A program made the translations under genes and the position numbers. Below are positions 44,220-54,028 of a DNA stretch of 64,000 nt, piece by piece (positions within the stretch are counted from its first letter, which is position 1; every line of letters starts with the position of its first letter). A model generated the notes under the pieces. That model was not told the DNA's origin. It did no database searches and was given only the letters and a program-made list of their open reading frames with translations. The DNA is from Saprospiraceae bacterium (GTDB lineage Bacteria; Bacteroidota; Bacteroidia; Chitinophagales; Saprospiraceae): contig JADKKF010000008.1 of the NCBI GenBank assembly GCA_016720635.1, forward strand, positions 1 through 64,000. The letters run 5' to 3'.

Positions 44220-46181
44220 ATGAGAAATTTTATTTATTTGTATGCTTTTGTTTTTCTTTTGATAAATGCTACCCGAGCCCAGAATTTGGATTGTATAGGT
44301 GATGCTGTGGAAAAGTGCCATTTTGCAAGTCATTCACCTAAGGTGAATTTAAATTTGGAGAAGCGAGCGGATGCTAATATTGACATAAAATATTATAAAT
44401 TGAAGTTGGAGGTAGATCCAGCAATAAATTTTATTAAAGGTCGAAATGTAATTTATTTTAAGACGGCAAATCCCACAAATCAGATACAACTAAACCTTAG
44501 AGATGAATTGCTGATTACAGGAGTCTATTCTCAAAATTACCCCAACATTCAAGTAGATACAAGCATTGCAAATGTATTTGTGATAAATTTTAATACTACC
44601 TTACCAGCTAACCACGTAGATTCAGTCGAGATTTCTTATAATGGTGTTCCGCCTCAAACTGGTTTTGGTTCTTTCAATCTTTCTAGACATAATAATGATC
44701 TTGATCCCGTGATGTGGACCTTGAGTGAGCCTTATGGTGCAGAAGATTGGTGGCCTTGTAAAAATTCATTGACTGATAAAGCTGATTCGATTGATATAGT
44801 CATTACTTGTCCATCTGGATATAGGGTTGGCGCTAATGGATTGTTGATATCGGAAACAACCGTCGATGACAAAATTACTTATTATTGGAAGCATAGGTAT
44901 CCAATTGCTTCGTATTTGGTTGCTTTCGCAGTAACAAATTATTCAGTTTATAGCGATACAGTAATTTTGAAAAATGGACCAATGGAGATACTGAATTATG
45001 TATATCCTGAGGATTTATCACAAGCAAAACAAGGCACCAAGGATTTGGTGAATGTTATGATTGAGTTTGAAGATATGGTAGGTGCCTACCCATTTTGGAA
45101 AGAAAAATATGGTCACGCTCAGTTTGGTTGGGGAGGTGGTATGGAACACCAAACTATGACATTTGTCATCAACTATGGATTTGAATTGTTAGCACATGAA
45201 TTGGGTCATCAGTGGTTTGGAGATAAAATTACCTGCGGAAGCTGGCAAGATATTTGGTTGAATGAAGGTTTTGCGACGTATATGTCTGGTTTGGCTTATG
45301 AGCGCATCAGGCCTATTTATTTTAGACCATTTTTAAATGGTATCAGAAGCAGCGTAATTTCACAACCAGATGGATCTGTTTATGTAACCGATACAGCTAA
45401 TGTAGGAAGGATATTTAATAGTAGATTATCTTACCGTAAAGGTGCCTATATATTACATATGCTTAGATGGGTGATGGGGGATACAAAATTTTTTGAAGGA
45501 CTAAAATCTTATACCAGCGATACCAGTTTGGCTTATAGATTCGCTAGGGTTTATCAGTTTAGGGAGAAAATGGAACAGAAGTTAGGAACCTCATTGGTAG
45601 GTTTTTTTGACGATTGGTATTATGGACAAGGTTTCCCAACTTATAATATACAATACGATGCACCTGAAAATACTTTTGGCCAGTTAAAAATTCGGGTTAA
45701 TCAGACGCAAAGCCATGCCAGTGTTTCATTTTATGAAATGCCTTTGCCAATAAAAGTATTCTCTTCGTCGGGTGTTGATTCAATTATAAGAATAAATAAT
45801 ACTTATAATGGCCAATTATTTACCATAGATTATCCTTATATTGTTGATTCAATACAATTGGATCCAGATATATGGGTGCTCAGAGGCAATGGTACTACGA
45901 GGAGGGAAACGATTATTAGTACTTCTAATCAAAGTTTATCCCAGTTGGGATCTTTATATCCAAATCCGTGTAGAGATATTTTATATTTAGACAGATTAAA
46001 TATCGGGGAAGAGACATTTGTATTGTCGATCAAGAATATTTTTGGGGCTAAAGTTTTGGAAGAAAGAGTGGACTCTAGGTCAAAAATTTCAGTGAGTACA
46101 TTACCAGTAGGATTATACCTCGTTGAATTATATAGAAATAACGAATCGATGGCTACTTTTAAAATACTTAAGAGTAATTGA
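44220..46181 (+). CDS. M1-family aminopeptidase with T9SS sorting domain
   Basis: A 653-residue exported zinc aminopeptidase. The signal peptide (FIYLYAFVFLLINATRAQ) is followed by the M1 N-terminal saddle domain, the substrate-binding motif GGMEHQT and the zinc motif HELGH at 326-330 with the distal Glu in NEGF (about 349), so the active site is complete. The C-terminus (LGSLYPNPCRDILYLDRLNI; LPVGLYLVELYRNNESMATF; KILKSN) is a type A T9SS sorting domain. The protein lacks the long helical C-terminal domain of full-length M1 enzymes. It should cleave peptides at or outside the cell surface, fitting the peptide transporter encoded downstream. Confidence 0.94.
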   Translation: MRNFIYLYAFVFLLINATRAQNLDCIGDAVEKCHFASHSPKVNLNLEKRADANIDIKYYKLKLEVDPAINFIKGRNVIYFKTANPTNQIQLNLRDELLITGVYSQNYPNIQVDTSIANVFVINFNTTLPANHVDSVEISYNGVPPQTGFGSFNLSRHNNDLDPVMWTLSEPYGAEDWWPCKNSLTDKADSIDIVITCPSGYRVGANGLLISETTVDDKITYYWKHRYPIASYLVAFAVTNYSVYSDTVILKNGPMEILNYVYPEDLSQAKQGTKDLVNVMIEFEDMVGAYPFWKEKYGHAQFGWGGGMEHQTMTFVINYGFELLAHELGHQWFGDKITCGSWQDIWLNEGFATYMSGLAYERIRPIYFRPFLNGIRSSVISQPDGSVYVTDTANVGRIFNSRLSYRKGAYILHMLRWVMGDTKFFEGLKSYTSDTSLAYRFARVYQFREKMEQKLGTSLVGFFDDWYYGQGFPTYNIQYDAPENTFGQLKIRVNQTQSHASVSFYEMPLPIKVFSSSGVDSIIRINNTYNGQLFTIDYPYIVDSIQLDPDIWVLRGNGTTRRETIISTSNQSLSQLGSLYPNPCRDILYLDRLNIGEETFVLSIKNIFGAKVLEERVDSRSKISVSTLPVGLYLVELYRNNESMATFKILKSN

Positions 46182-46231
46182 TTTTTAAACAATATTAGAT
46201 TAAAGTATTACCAATTAAAATCGCGTAAATT

Positions 46232-47902
46232 ATGTCAGAAAAAGCAATGGTGCATCCAAAAGGACTATGGGTATTATTCGGAACTGAAATGTGGGAACGT
46301 TTCAACTTCTATGGAATGCGTACCATATTGACGCTTTTCATCGTAAATGCCCTTATGATGAGCAAGGAGCAATCTTCTATCATTTATGGTGGATTTCTTG
46401 GGCTTTGTTACCTTACGCCAATGCTCGGTGGCTTTATATCTGATAGATTTTTAGGAAACAGGAATTGCATCTTATTGGGTGGTTTGTTGATGGCTATCGG
46501 ACAATTTACCTTGTTTTTTTCAGCATCAATTTTCTCGACTAATCTCCCTTTGGCTACAACGATGTTGTATGTAGCTCTAGGTATCATCATATTTGGAAAT
46601 GGCTTTTTCAAGCCAAATATTTCAAGTATGGTGTCTAGCTTATATCCTAAAGAGGAGAAGAACAAATTGGACACTGCATTTACAATATTTTATATGGGTA
46701 TAAATATGGGAGCATTCCTAGGCCAATATTTGTGTCCATTATTAGGAGATGTTACCGATGCGGCTGGTAATAGAGATGTTTTTGCATTCAAATGGGGCTT
46801 TTTGGCAGCGGGTATTGCCATGTTGATTGGATCTTTGACATTCTTTCTATTGAAAGATAAATACGTTGTAACCCCTGAAGGCAGACCAATAGGAGGGTTG
46901 CCTTCTAAGAATTTGGCCAGTGATTATGAAGAAGGAGAGGCGCAATCTGCACAATTTACGAATAAAGCTTTGACGATTTCGGTATTGGTATTTTTGTGTT
47001 TGGTCATGGTATTTTTCAAAGTCGTTGGTGTAAATCTCATCTATTCGTTCATTTATGCCTCTGGTATAACTTTGGCTGGATTGATATTGTCTGATAGTTC
47101 GTTGACAAAAATCGAAAGGGATAGGGTATTAGTCATTTATATCGTATCATTTTTTATCATATTCTTTTGGGCGGCTTTTGAGCAAGCTGGATCTTCATTG
47201 ACCTTCATCGCTGATAACCAAACGGATAGAAATTTCTTGGGGTATAATATTCCACCATCAATGGTTCAGATATTTAATGGTCTTTTCGTTATGATGTTTG
47301 CTTTTCCATTTAGTTATTTGTGGGATAAGATGAGAGCGAATGGCCAGGAGCCAGCTGCCCCTGTAAAGCAATCCATAGGACTTGCCTTGATAGCGGTGAG
47401 TTATTTTATTATAGCGAATAATGTTGCCAATTTGGGCAATACAGGACTTTTGGCCGTTAAATGGTTGATTTTGCTGTATTTAATCCAAACCTTTGGTGAG
47501 TTGTGTTTGTCACCCATAGGTCTTTCATTAGTAGGAAAGCTCGCTCCTAAAAGGTTTTCTTCATTATTGTTTGGGGTATTTTTTCTTTCAAATGCATCGG
47601 GATATGCTTTGGCAGGTACTCTGGGTGCAATCCTTCCAGCTACGGGTGAACAGTTTAAATTAGCAAGTGAAAATGGAATTAATCTCCAAGGAATCTTGGA
47701 TAAGTCGATTACTCCAACAGCACAACAATTAGATTTTTTAGTGAAAAACAAGATTAGTATAGATTATCCCTCTTTCGCGGGATTTACAATCCACAATTTG
47801 TATGAATTTTTTATGGTATTCGTCGTTTTGTGTGGTATTGCTTCTATATTGCTATTCGCTATATCTCCACGATTGAAGAAAATGATGCACGGAATTCGAT
47901 AA
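46232..47902 (+). CDS. POT-family peptide/proton symporter
   Basis: A 556-residue inner-membrane transporter with about 12-14 helices. GTEMWERFNFYGMRTI contains the ExxERFxYY-type motif on helix 1, SDRFLGNRNCILLGG the cytoplasmic loop, and FGNGFFKPNISSMVSSLYP and FTIFYMGINMGAFLGQ the two PTR2 signatures. It imports di- and tripeptides with protons. The gene lies 50 bases after the secreted M1 aminopeptidase, a reasonable pairing of extracellular digestion and uptake, although co-transcription is not proven. Confidence 0.95.
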   Translation: MSEKAMVHPKGLWVLFGTEMWERFNFYGMRTILTLFIVNALMMSKEQSSIIYGGFLGLCYLTPMLGGFISDRFLGNRNCILLGGLLMAIGQFTLFFSASIFSTNLPLATTMLYVALGIIIFGNGFFKPNISSMVSSLYPKEEKNKLDTAFTIFYMGINMGAFLGQYLCPLLGDVTDAAGNRDVFAFKWGFLAAGIAMLIGSLTFFLLKDKYVVTPEGRPIGGLPSKNLASDYEEGEAQSAQFTNKALTISVLVFLCLVMVFFKVVGVNLIYSFIYASGITLAGLILSDSSLTKIERDRVLVIYIVSFFIIFFWAAFEQAGSSLTFIADNQTDRNFLGYNIPPSMVQIFNGLFVMMFAFPFSYLWDKMRANGQEPAAPVKQSIGLALIAVSYFIIANNVANLGNTGLLAVKWLILLYLIQTFGELCLSPIGLSLVGKLAPKRFSSLLFGVFFLSNASGYALAGTLGAILPATGEQFKLASENGINLQGILDKSITPTAQQLDFLVKNKISIDYPSFAGFTIHNLYEFFMVFVVLCGIASILLFAISPRLKKMMHGIR

Positions 47903-47945
47903 GCACTTATCGGAATAAAGACTAACGAAATAAATCTGTATTTGG

Positions 47946-49058
47946 ATGATTAATACCATATTGTTTGATAATCATGTGAAGTTAGGGGCAAAAATGGTAC
48001 CCTTCGCAGGGTACAACATGCCTGTATCTTATACCAGCATTATCGAGGAGCACTTGGCAGTAAGAAACGCCGTAGGGCTTTTCGATGTCTCGCATATGGG
48101 TGAGTTTATTGTGAAGGGAAAAGATGCAGAAGAATTTTTGCAGAGAGTCACTAGCAATGATGTCAATAAATTGGAGATAGGGCAAGTTCAATATTCTTGT
48201 TTTCCTAATCTCAATGGTGGAATCATCGATGACTTGCTCGTATATCGATTAGATGAAACAAGATGCTCAGATGGTGAAAAGGCGTATATGCTCGTCGTAA
48301 ATGCATCCAACATAGAAAAAGATTGGAACTGGCTTGAAGAACAAAAAGGCTCAATGGAGTTAAGTTTGGAAGACATCAGTGAAAAGACTGGGCTTATAGC
48401 TTTGCAAGGGCCAAAGGCTGCAAGTGTTTTAGGAAAACTGACAACAATGGAGTTGAACAAAATGGTTTATTATCATTTTGAAAAAGGGACAGTCGCGGGT
48501 ATAAGCAATGTTCTGGTTTCTGCCACAGGATATACTGGTGCGGGTGGATTTGAAATATATGCAAAGAATGAGGATCTGATAAAAATATGGGAGGCATTGA
48601 TAGAAGCAGGTCAAGAATATGGCCTTAAGCCGAGTGGATTGGGCTGTAGAGATACATTGCGACTGGAGATGAGATTTTGTCTATACGGCAATGATATAGA
48701 TGATACAACTTCTCCGTTGGAGGCTGGTCTAGGTTGGATAACAAAATTAGATAAAGGCCCATTCAATAGTTCTGATATTTTTATGGAACAGAAAGCTCAG
48801 AAAGTTACTAAGAAGCTTGTCGGATTCGTAATGGAGGACAGAAGGGTACCGCGCAAGGGTTATCCTATTTACGATGAATCAGATAGTGAGATAGGAGTAG
48901 TAACATCTGGAACATTGTCCCCGTCGTTAGATACACCTATCGGGATGGGATATGTAAAATCATCTCAGGCAAAAAAAGGCACTTCGATATGGATTGGAAT
49001 CGGCGAAAAGCGCATGAAGGCGAAGGTCGTAAATCCACCATTCATAAACGAAGAGTAA
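47946..49058 (+). CDS. gcvT: Aminomethyltransferase (glycine cleavage T-protein)
   Basis: GcvT takes the aminomethyl group from lipoylated H-protein and forms methylene-tetrahydrofolate and ammonia. The 370 residues are normal length. FAGYNMPVSYTSIIEEHLAV and GLFDVSHMGEFIVKGKDAEE form the folate-binding start, and ATGYTGAGGFEIYA, GLGCRDTLRLEMRFCLYGND and LEAGLGWITKLDKG are conserved GcvT blocks with the catalytic Asp in the first half of the protein. gcvH and gcvP are not in the window, so the system is scattered. It is followed by a 199-base gap with a degenerate GC-rich repeat. Confidence 0.96.
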   Translation: MINTILFDNHVKLGAKMVPFAGYNMPVSYTSIIEEHLAVRNAVGLFDVSHMGEFIVKGKDAEEFLQRVTSNDVNKLEIGQVQYSCFPNLNGGIIDDLLVYRLDETRCSDGEKAYMLVVNASNIEKDWNWLEEQKGSMELSLEDISEKTGLIALQGPKAASVLGKLTTMELNKMVYYHFEKGTVAGISNVLVSATGYTGAGGFEIYAKNEDLIKIWEALIEAGQEYGLKPSGLGCRDTLRLEMRFCLYGNDIDDTTSPLEAGLGWITKLDKGPFNSSDIFMEQKAQKVTKKLVGFVMEDRRVPRKGYPIYDESDSEIGVVTSGTLSPSLDTPIGMGYVKSSQAKKGTSIWIGIGEKRMKAKVVNPPFINEE

Positions 49059-49162
49059 AACCACGCCGCGTGAAGGATAGTAGTGGTCACATCTTAAATC
49101 AAGCAATTTATTGTCTAAAGATGTGAGTCTCGATTTTGAAAATTAGTAGGTTTATGGCAAAA

Positions 49163-49219
49163 AGCGAGACGGTACCCACGAATAGCCTGACCCGAGAAGA
49201 AAACGAGGGACACGCCAAA
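49163..49219. repeat. Degenerate 3' part of the GC-rich structured repeat
   Basis: GAGACGGTACCCACGAA, CCTGACCCGAGAA and CGAGGGACACGCC line up in order with the second half of the repeats at 2365-2474 and 16539-16647. The first half is missing or unrecognisable. The gap 49059-49257 also has the pair TCACATCTT / AAGATGTGA (49087-49126) with a 22-base loop, a weak terminator candidate for gcvT. Confidence 0.5.
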
Positions 49220-49257
49220 TTTATTCAACTTTAAAGGATTGTGATTGTTGGAAACTT

Positions 49258-49755
49258 ATGATTGTTTTATCAGAGGCTAAACGGCTATTTATCAATAGAT
49301 GGGGCGAGATCTCTCCTAATTGGGGTATCAGCAAGGCGATGGGTCAAATTCATGCGCTTCTGTTGATTAGTGAGGATGCGTTATGTCATGATCAAATAAT
49401 GAAAGCGCTTAGGATCTCTCGCGGCAATGTTCACAACCATATCTCCCAGCTGATGGAGTGGAATTTGATCGGTAAAAAAAATCTATTGGGTTCACGGAAA
49501 GAATATTATTTTGCAGAAAAAGACCTAAAGAAAATAATCAAACATATCATTTTAGTGCGCAAGAGAAAAGAACTTGAGCCCTTACAAAAATTGGTGGAGG
49601 AATGTAAATTGGTAGCGGATTCAACCCCACAAAACGAAACATTCAACCAAGTACTAGACGATATCAACCTATATTCTACCAAGGCAGATAAGTTACTGAC
49701 CAAGGTGCTGGAGATTGAAAGCACGTGGTTGGGGAATCTGATTCAAAGAATTTAG
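49258..49755 (+). CDS. GbsR/MarR-type transcriptional regulator
   Basis: A 165-residue winged-helix regulator. NWGISKAMGQIHALLLISED is the GbsR-type start, DQIMKALRISRGNVHNHISQLMEW (read in two parts, helix-turn-helix about 46-70) the recognition helix, and GSRKEYYFAEKDLKKIIKH the wing and dimer helix. GbsR-like proteins regulate osmolyte or other local genes; the target here is unclear. It is convergent with trpS, with only 15 bases between the stops. Confidence 0.85.
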   Translation: MIVLSEAKRLFINRWGEISPNWGISKAMGQIHALLLISEDALCHDQIMKALRISRGNVHNHISQLMEWNLIGKKNLLGSRKEYYFAEKDLKKIIKHIILVRKRKELEPLQKLVEECKLVADSTPQNETFNQVLDDINLYSTKADKLLTKVLEIESTWLGNLIQRI

Positions 49756-49770
49756 AAGCAATAAGAGAAT

Positions 49771-50784
49771 TTATACATTTAAGATACCAACCAGTTCTTT
49801 TACTTCCCTCATCGTTTTTTGCGCCATTTTGCGAATTTCGCCAGAGCTATTTCTTATTTGCTCTTTTATATTGTCCTCATCGGAGCGAAGCGCCTCATAT
49901 TTCTCCTTGATTGGAGCGCAAAGCGCGATGATCGAGTCTGCTACGGCCTCCTTTAGTTGGGAATATTTTAATTGTTGCTGGTGATAATCGCTCAAAAGAG
50001 ACGCATGTGCTTGCTGATTACCGCAAGCTTTAAGAAGCTCAAAAAGATTGGCAACACCAGGGCTCATCGTTTCAGAAGGGACCGAACCTGTATCAGTTAC
50101 GGCTGTTTTTACTTGTTTTCTGATGATTTCAGAATCGCTGAAAAGGTTGATAAAATGTTTTTCGCCAAGACTTTTGCTCATTTTTTTGTTTGGATCCGCA
50201 AGGCTCAAGATTTTGGGAGTCTCGGTAAATAATGGTTCTGGATGATGAAAATATGGATTTTCCTCAGAACAGAACTGATGGTTAAACCTAGCGGCAATAT
50301 TGCGAGAAAGCTCTAAGTGCTGTTCTTGGTCTTTGCCTACGGGCACAAAATTGGCGTGATATATCAATATATCAGCGGCCTGTAGTATTGGATAGAAGAA
50401 AAGACCCGTGGATACAAAAGATTCTTTGTTAGACTCCTTTAATTGGTCGCTTTTGTCTTTGAATTGGGTCATTCTCTGTAGCTCACCGAATGAGGTGATA
50501 CACCCTAGAACCCATGCCAATTCTGTATGTTCTGGTACGAGGCTTTGTATGAATAAATTTTTTGGATCTACGCCGCAAGCCAACAATTGGAATACCATCG
50601 ACCAGGTATTTTCCCTCAATTGGGCAGGAACATAAGGCATGGTCATAGAATGATAATCAACGACACTGTAGGTACATTGATAAGAATCTTGAAGTTGAAC
50701 CCAATTTTTAACGGCACCAAAATAATTGCCTAGATGTATATCACCAGTGGGCTGGATACCAGAAAGTACTCTCTTTGCGGACAT
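49771..50784 (-). CDS. trpS: Tryptophanyl-tRNA synthetase
   Basis: A 337-residue class I synthetase that charges tRNA-Trp. SGIQPTGDIHLGNYFGAVKN contains the HIGH-like motif and DPNKKMSKSLGEKHFINLFS the KMSKS loop; YPILQAADILIYHANFVPVG and KDQEQHLELSRNIAARFN are typical TrpRS blocks. The length is standard. A ridA gene lies six bases upstream on the same strand, so the two form an operon whose promoter is likely at 51213. Confidence 0.97.
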   Translation of the reverse strand: MSAKRVLSGIQPTGDIHLGNYFGAVKNWVQLQDSYQCTYSVVDYHSMTMPYVPAQLRENTWSMVFQLLACGVDPKNLFIQSLVPEHTELAWVLGCITSFGELQRMTQFKDKSDQLKESNKESFVSTGLFFYPILQAADILIYHANFVPVGKDQEQHLELSRNIAARFNHQFCSEENPYFHHPEPLFTETPKILSLADPNKKMSKSLGEKHFINLFSDSEIIRKQVKTAVTDTGSVPSETMSPGVANLFELLKACGNQQAHASLLSDYHQQQLKYSQLKEAVADSIIALCAPIKEKYEALRSDEDNIKEQIRNSSGEIRKMAQKTMREVKELVGILNV

Positions 50785-50790
50785 GTTTTA

Positions 50791-51177
50791 TTAGTTTTTA
50801 AGAACAGCAATGGCTGAGATTTCAATATTGACGAATCTAGGGAGATTGCTCACTTCGACCAATTCTCTAGCTGGGGCGGTTTCTTCATGAAAAAATTGAG
50901 AATACACAGCGTTAATTCTAGAGAACAGATGCATATCCTTTACAAAAACGGAGCATTTAACCACATCCTCGTAGGATAATCCATTGACTTTGAGGATCTC
51001 ACCCAAATTGTGACAGACTTGTCGAGTTTCATCTTCTATCGATCCAGTGACGATGTCACCACTCAGAGGATTTATGCCGATTTGACCGCTTATAAAAAGG
51101 AGGCCAGCCGCCTGAATACTTTGATTGTAAGGACCGATGGGTGCTGGTGCATTGGCTGAATTGACTACTTTTTTCAT
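50791..51177 (-). CDS. ridA: RidA family enamine/imine deaminase
   Basis: From ATG 51177 the product is 128 residues, the usual RidA length; an upstream in-frame ATG (51210) would add 11 residues before the conserved start KKVVNSANAPAPIGPYNQSI. LLFISGQIGINPLSG, the signature ARELVEVSNLPRFVNIEIS with the catalytic Arg, and Glu near the end are present. RidA hydrolyses reactive 2-aminoacrylate released by PLP enzymes. Six bases separate it from trpS. Confidence 0.94.
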   Translation of the reverse strand: MKKVVNSANAPAPIGPYNQSIQAAGLLFISGQIGINPLSGDIVTGSIEDETRQVCHNLGEILKVNGLSYEDVVKCSVFVKDMHLFSRINAVYSQFFHEETAPARELVEVSNLPRFVNIEISAIAVLKN

Positions 51178-51212
51178 GATAAAATCATTGAAATGTTTTA
51201 CGGAATACAATG

Positions 51213-51220
51213 CAAAAGTA
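51213..51220 (-). promoter_or_regulatory. Promoter of the ridA-trpS operon
   Basis: On the minus strand TACTTTTG matches TAnnTTTG and a TTG lies 20 bases further upstream (within the 3' end of the GH89-like gene), the preferred Bacteroidota spacing. The predicted leader is about 30 bases. Confidence 0.55.
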
Positions 51221-51235
51221 GGTTAATTAGGCCTA

Positions 51236-53425
51236 TTATTCAATAAATTGTAAACAATTTAGGAAAGTATTCGTAGGATTCTCGGACGGTTCGATGGGGG
51301 CTTTTTCTGTATTGGACTTAATCCAATTATCTTTCCATGCTACCATCAATTTGTCAATTTTTTTGAAATTCAGATAATTGTACTTGTAATAAAGCTGAAA
51401 ATAAGTTCTCCATCGCTTGAGATAGTAAGAACTAATGATCCCTCCACGCAGCCCTCGGGAATCTCCCACAGATATATTTGGAAGCAAATAGGCGTAAAAC
51501 CAGTTGAGTTTTTTGATATTATCGTCGTACATAGCAGTTTTTCCAAGGACCTTATTGATATCATTCTGAACCGAGAAGATATCCTCTCCCTCTAGGTAAA
51601 CGGTAAGAATATAATCTAAAAGTTTGGCATTTGCATTGAGCTTTTCTAGTAGGGAATTGACTTCTTGACCGCGAGCAATCAACAAAGAATTGGTTAAGAC
51701 GGCGAGGTTTTTGTCGAATTGATTGGATAAAATTTGAAATAAGAAAAATGAAATTTCTTTTTTAAGTAAATCATGGTCAGAGTGTAGTTTGTAATATTGC
51801 ACTAGCGTGTTAAGAGAGGATTTGCAAGTTTGGGTAGGTGTAGGAATGATACTCACTGCCAAATCTATGGTGGATTTTTGCTGAAAATAATAATGATCGT
51901 GGTGAAAAATATCCAAAAAATTGTTGTTTTTACTAAAAGTGTAGTTGCTAAGAAATTTTAAAGATTGAATCACGTCGTCGGGCAATTCGCCAAATTGATC
52001 TAAGTATTTTTTGTCTAAATCCAAGGTATCTTGATAAGAAATACCCCAGCCATAATCTCCTATGAGTGCAGATTCTAAAAAATGATTTGTAATAGGTGCA
52101 TTGGACCACGCTATACCATTGGGAGGATTCGTTCGGTGTCCCGCAAACGACTCTTTATAAAAATCCAATCCAGTTTTTAGGTGTTCTACTCTATCTTTCA
52201 AAAATCTAGTCCTTTGCCCAAAATTTAAAATAGTGTTCATTTGAGCTTTGTAAAAAAACAAAGATTCAGTTTCTGAGATCCCTTCAAGAAGGAGGACTCT
52301 TTGGTCTAAAATATCTGAAAAAAGTGCCTCCAGGCTAGCTGGGGTGTTGCCCAAATGATTCAGATGAATGGGTTGAGAATTGATGATCCAAACTCTATCA
52401 GAGCCAGAATTTAACAACATTTTTTTAATAAGTGCACCAAGACTTTTTAGGTCTTTGGTTCCAAATCTAATCGTTTGGGCCGTTTGTTCATTGACAGGAG
52501 AAAAAAAACAATAAGTGAAATCACCATATAATTTTTCTATTTCGGTCAAATATAAATTTTGAATATTGGAGTACGCAATGTCGGACCAAGAGATGCGATA
52601 AATCCTTTCAGCACCCTTGGGCATAGATAATAGATTGACATATTTTACCGATGGATTTATTTTTATATAGCCATCAGTGATGTAACCATTGAATGCGGGA
52701 ATAACCATTTTCATGCCTAGGGACTTAAGTTTGGCGGCAATTTTAATTTGGAGGTCGTGATGTTTTTTGCGATAAGCAGAAGGCATATAGCTGGCCCTTC
52801 TCGAGGTGATGCCGCCCTGACGGCCTAATGATCCCGCGAAAATTCCAGGTATGGCTTCTTCTAAATCGGGGCTTTGCAACCCAAGTTTTACCCAAGTATT
52901 GTGCATGGCTTGTGTGTACGCAAGAGGACAGTAGAAAGTATTGAACCCATGCATCGCTGCATACTCTATTGTAGATTCCCATTTATCCCAATTCCAGTGG
53001 TCACAATAGTCAAATGTTTCATCGCCTCCAAACATTCTAAATTGTGTAGTAGCGACGTGCAGTTCTTCATCGGCTGGGTGCCAACCATTAAATTTTTCAG
53101 TATGGAACGAATTGAGTTGTTTTGAAAAGAGCTTATTTTTTTCTAAAAAGTAATAAATCCCTTTGTATAAAGAAAGAACATTGTTGGCTGTAATTTTAGG
53201 AACATTGTGCACAAAAGAAATTTGAAAAAAATCGCTGTTAATTTTCGAATTAAGTTCTAAATCAATGTCATTTATTAGGTTTCCGATATATTTTTGAAAA
53301 GTCAATCTAATCTCAGAAGTGTCTCCCAAATCAGATCTTTTTTTTTCTGTACATGAAAATGTAAAAAAAAATGCAATAAAAAAGAAATAAAAAGTATATT
53401 TGATACTAAATTTCCTGTAATTCAT
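51236..53425 (-). CDS. GH89 (alpha-N-acetylglucosaminidase)-like lipoprotein, nucleophile possibly lost
   Basis: A 729-residue protein with an SPII-type start (YTFYFFFIAFFFTFSC). DYCDHWNWDKWESTIEYAAM and HGFNTFYCPLAYTQAMHNTW, then KSLGMKMVIPAFNGY and SPVNEQT, are the NAGLU domain order; the acid/base Glu of the FNE-like motif is Glu313. In GH89 the nucleophile is the Glu of a PEGI-like motif after the HNFGG block; here the colinear stretch after LNFGQ is NPPNGIAWSN, with Asn436 in its place. It may thus be inactive or use another residue. The protein should be anchored in the envelope. It is followed by the ridA promoter and lies alone. Confidence 0.85.
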   Translation of the reverse strand: MNYRKFSIKYTFYFFFIAFFFTFSCTEKKRSDLGDTSEIRLTFQKYIGNLINDIDLELNSKINSDFFQISFVHNVPKITANNVLSLYKGIYYFLEKNKLFSKQLNSFHTEKFNGWHPADEELHVATTQFRMFGGDETFDYCDHWNWDKWESTIEYAAMHGFNTFYCPLAYTQAMHNTWVKLGLQSPDLEEAIPGIFAGSLGRQGGITSRRASYMPSAYRKKHHDLQIKIAAKLKSLGMKMVIPAFNGYITDGYIKINPSVKYVNLLSMPKGAERIYRISWSDIAYSNIQNLYLTEIEKLYGDFTYCFFSPVNEQTAQTIRFGTKDLKSLGALIKKMLLNSGSDRVWIINSQPIHLNHLGNTPASLEALFSDILDQRVLLLEGISETESLFFYKAQMNTILNFGQRTRFLKDRVEHLKTGLDFYKESFAGHRTNPPNGIAWSNAPITNHFLESALIGDYGWGISYQDTLDLDKKYLDQFGELPDDVIQSLKFLSNYTFSKNNNFLDIFHHDHYYFQQKSTIDLAVSIIPTPTQTCKSSLNTLVQYYKLHSDHDLLKKEISFFLFQILSNQFDKNLAVLTNSLLIARGQEVNSLLEKLNANAKLLDYILTVYLEGEDIFSVQNDINKVLGKTAMYDDNIKKLNWFYAYLLPNISVGDSRGLRGGIISSYYLKRWRTYFQLYYKYNYLNFKKIDKLMVAWKDNWIKSNTEKAPIEPSENPTNTFLNCLQFIE

Positions 53426-53521
53426 AAAACGAAATTACGGCAATCGGTAAAAAACTACGGTATTAAATCAAAAATATATTTTTTTTTCATTTACTTTGTG
53501 TATATTTAATTAATTTCGCAT

Positions 53522-54028
53522 ATGTTTTCAGACCAGACTGCACTTATGGTAACAATTGAAAAGGAAATTAATAGTAAATTTAAAAGCTCGATTCATAAAG
53601 CTTTGGTGAATTGTATATTCACGGGTAATATGATACAGCACATCCATGAAAATGGGTTACGTGCTTATGATTTATCATTTCAACAGTTTAATATTCTAAG
53701 AATCCTCAAAGGGGCAAAGAAAAAAGTTACGATGAATTATCTAAAAGTCGGACTTTTGGACAAATCCCCTAACGCTACTCGACTTACAGACAAATTGGCC
53801 GAGAAAGGGCTGATTTACAAAATTAAGGCCGAGCGTGATAAGAGAGTTCAGTATGTGAGTATTACTCCAGAGGGAGAGGCAATGATGAAAAAATTAATTA
53901 CTGCATTTGATAACAAATTCATTACACATCTTGAATTTGATGAAGCGGATGCTGAAAAATTAAGCGAATTGTTAGATAAACTCAGAGAAGCAAATTCTGC
54001 GTTTATCGAAACACCGAGACATTATTGA
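53522..54028 (+). CDS. MarR-family transcriptional regulator
   Basis: A 168-residue winged-helix protein: HENGLRAYDLSFQQFNILRI (helix before the domain), KVGLLDKSPNATRLTDKLAE (recognition helix) and KAERDKRVQYVSITPEGEAM (wing with the D-K-R-V motif and the following strand) are typical MarR. The dimerisation helices are at both ends. The ligand and targets are unknown; it is divergent from the GH89-like gene and may control it. The last seven bases overlap the convergent gene at 54022. Confidence 0.9.
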   Translation: MFSDQTALMVTIEKEINSKFKSSIHKALVNCIFTGNMIQHIHENGLRAYDLSFQQFNILRILKGAKKKVTMNYLKVGLLDKSPNATRLTDKLAEKGLIYKIKAERDKRVQYVSITPEGEAMMKKLITAFDNKFITHLEFDEADAEKLSELLDKLREANSAFIETPRHY

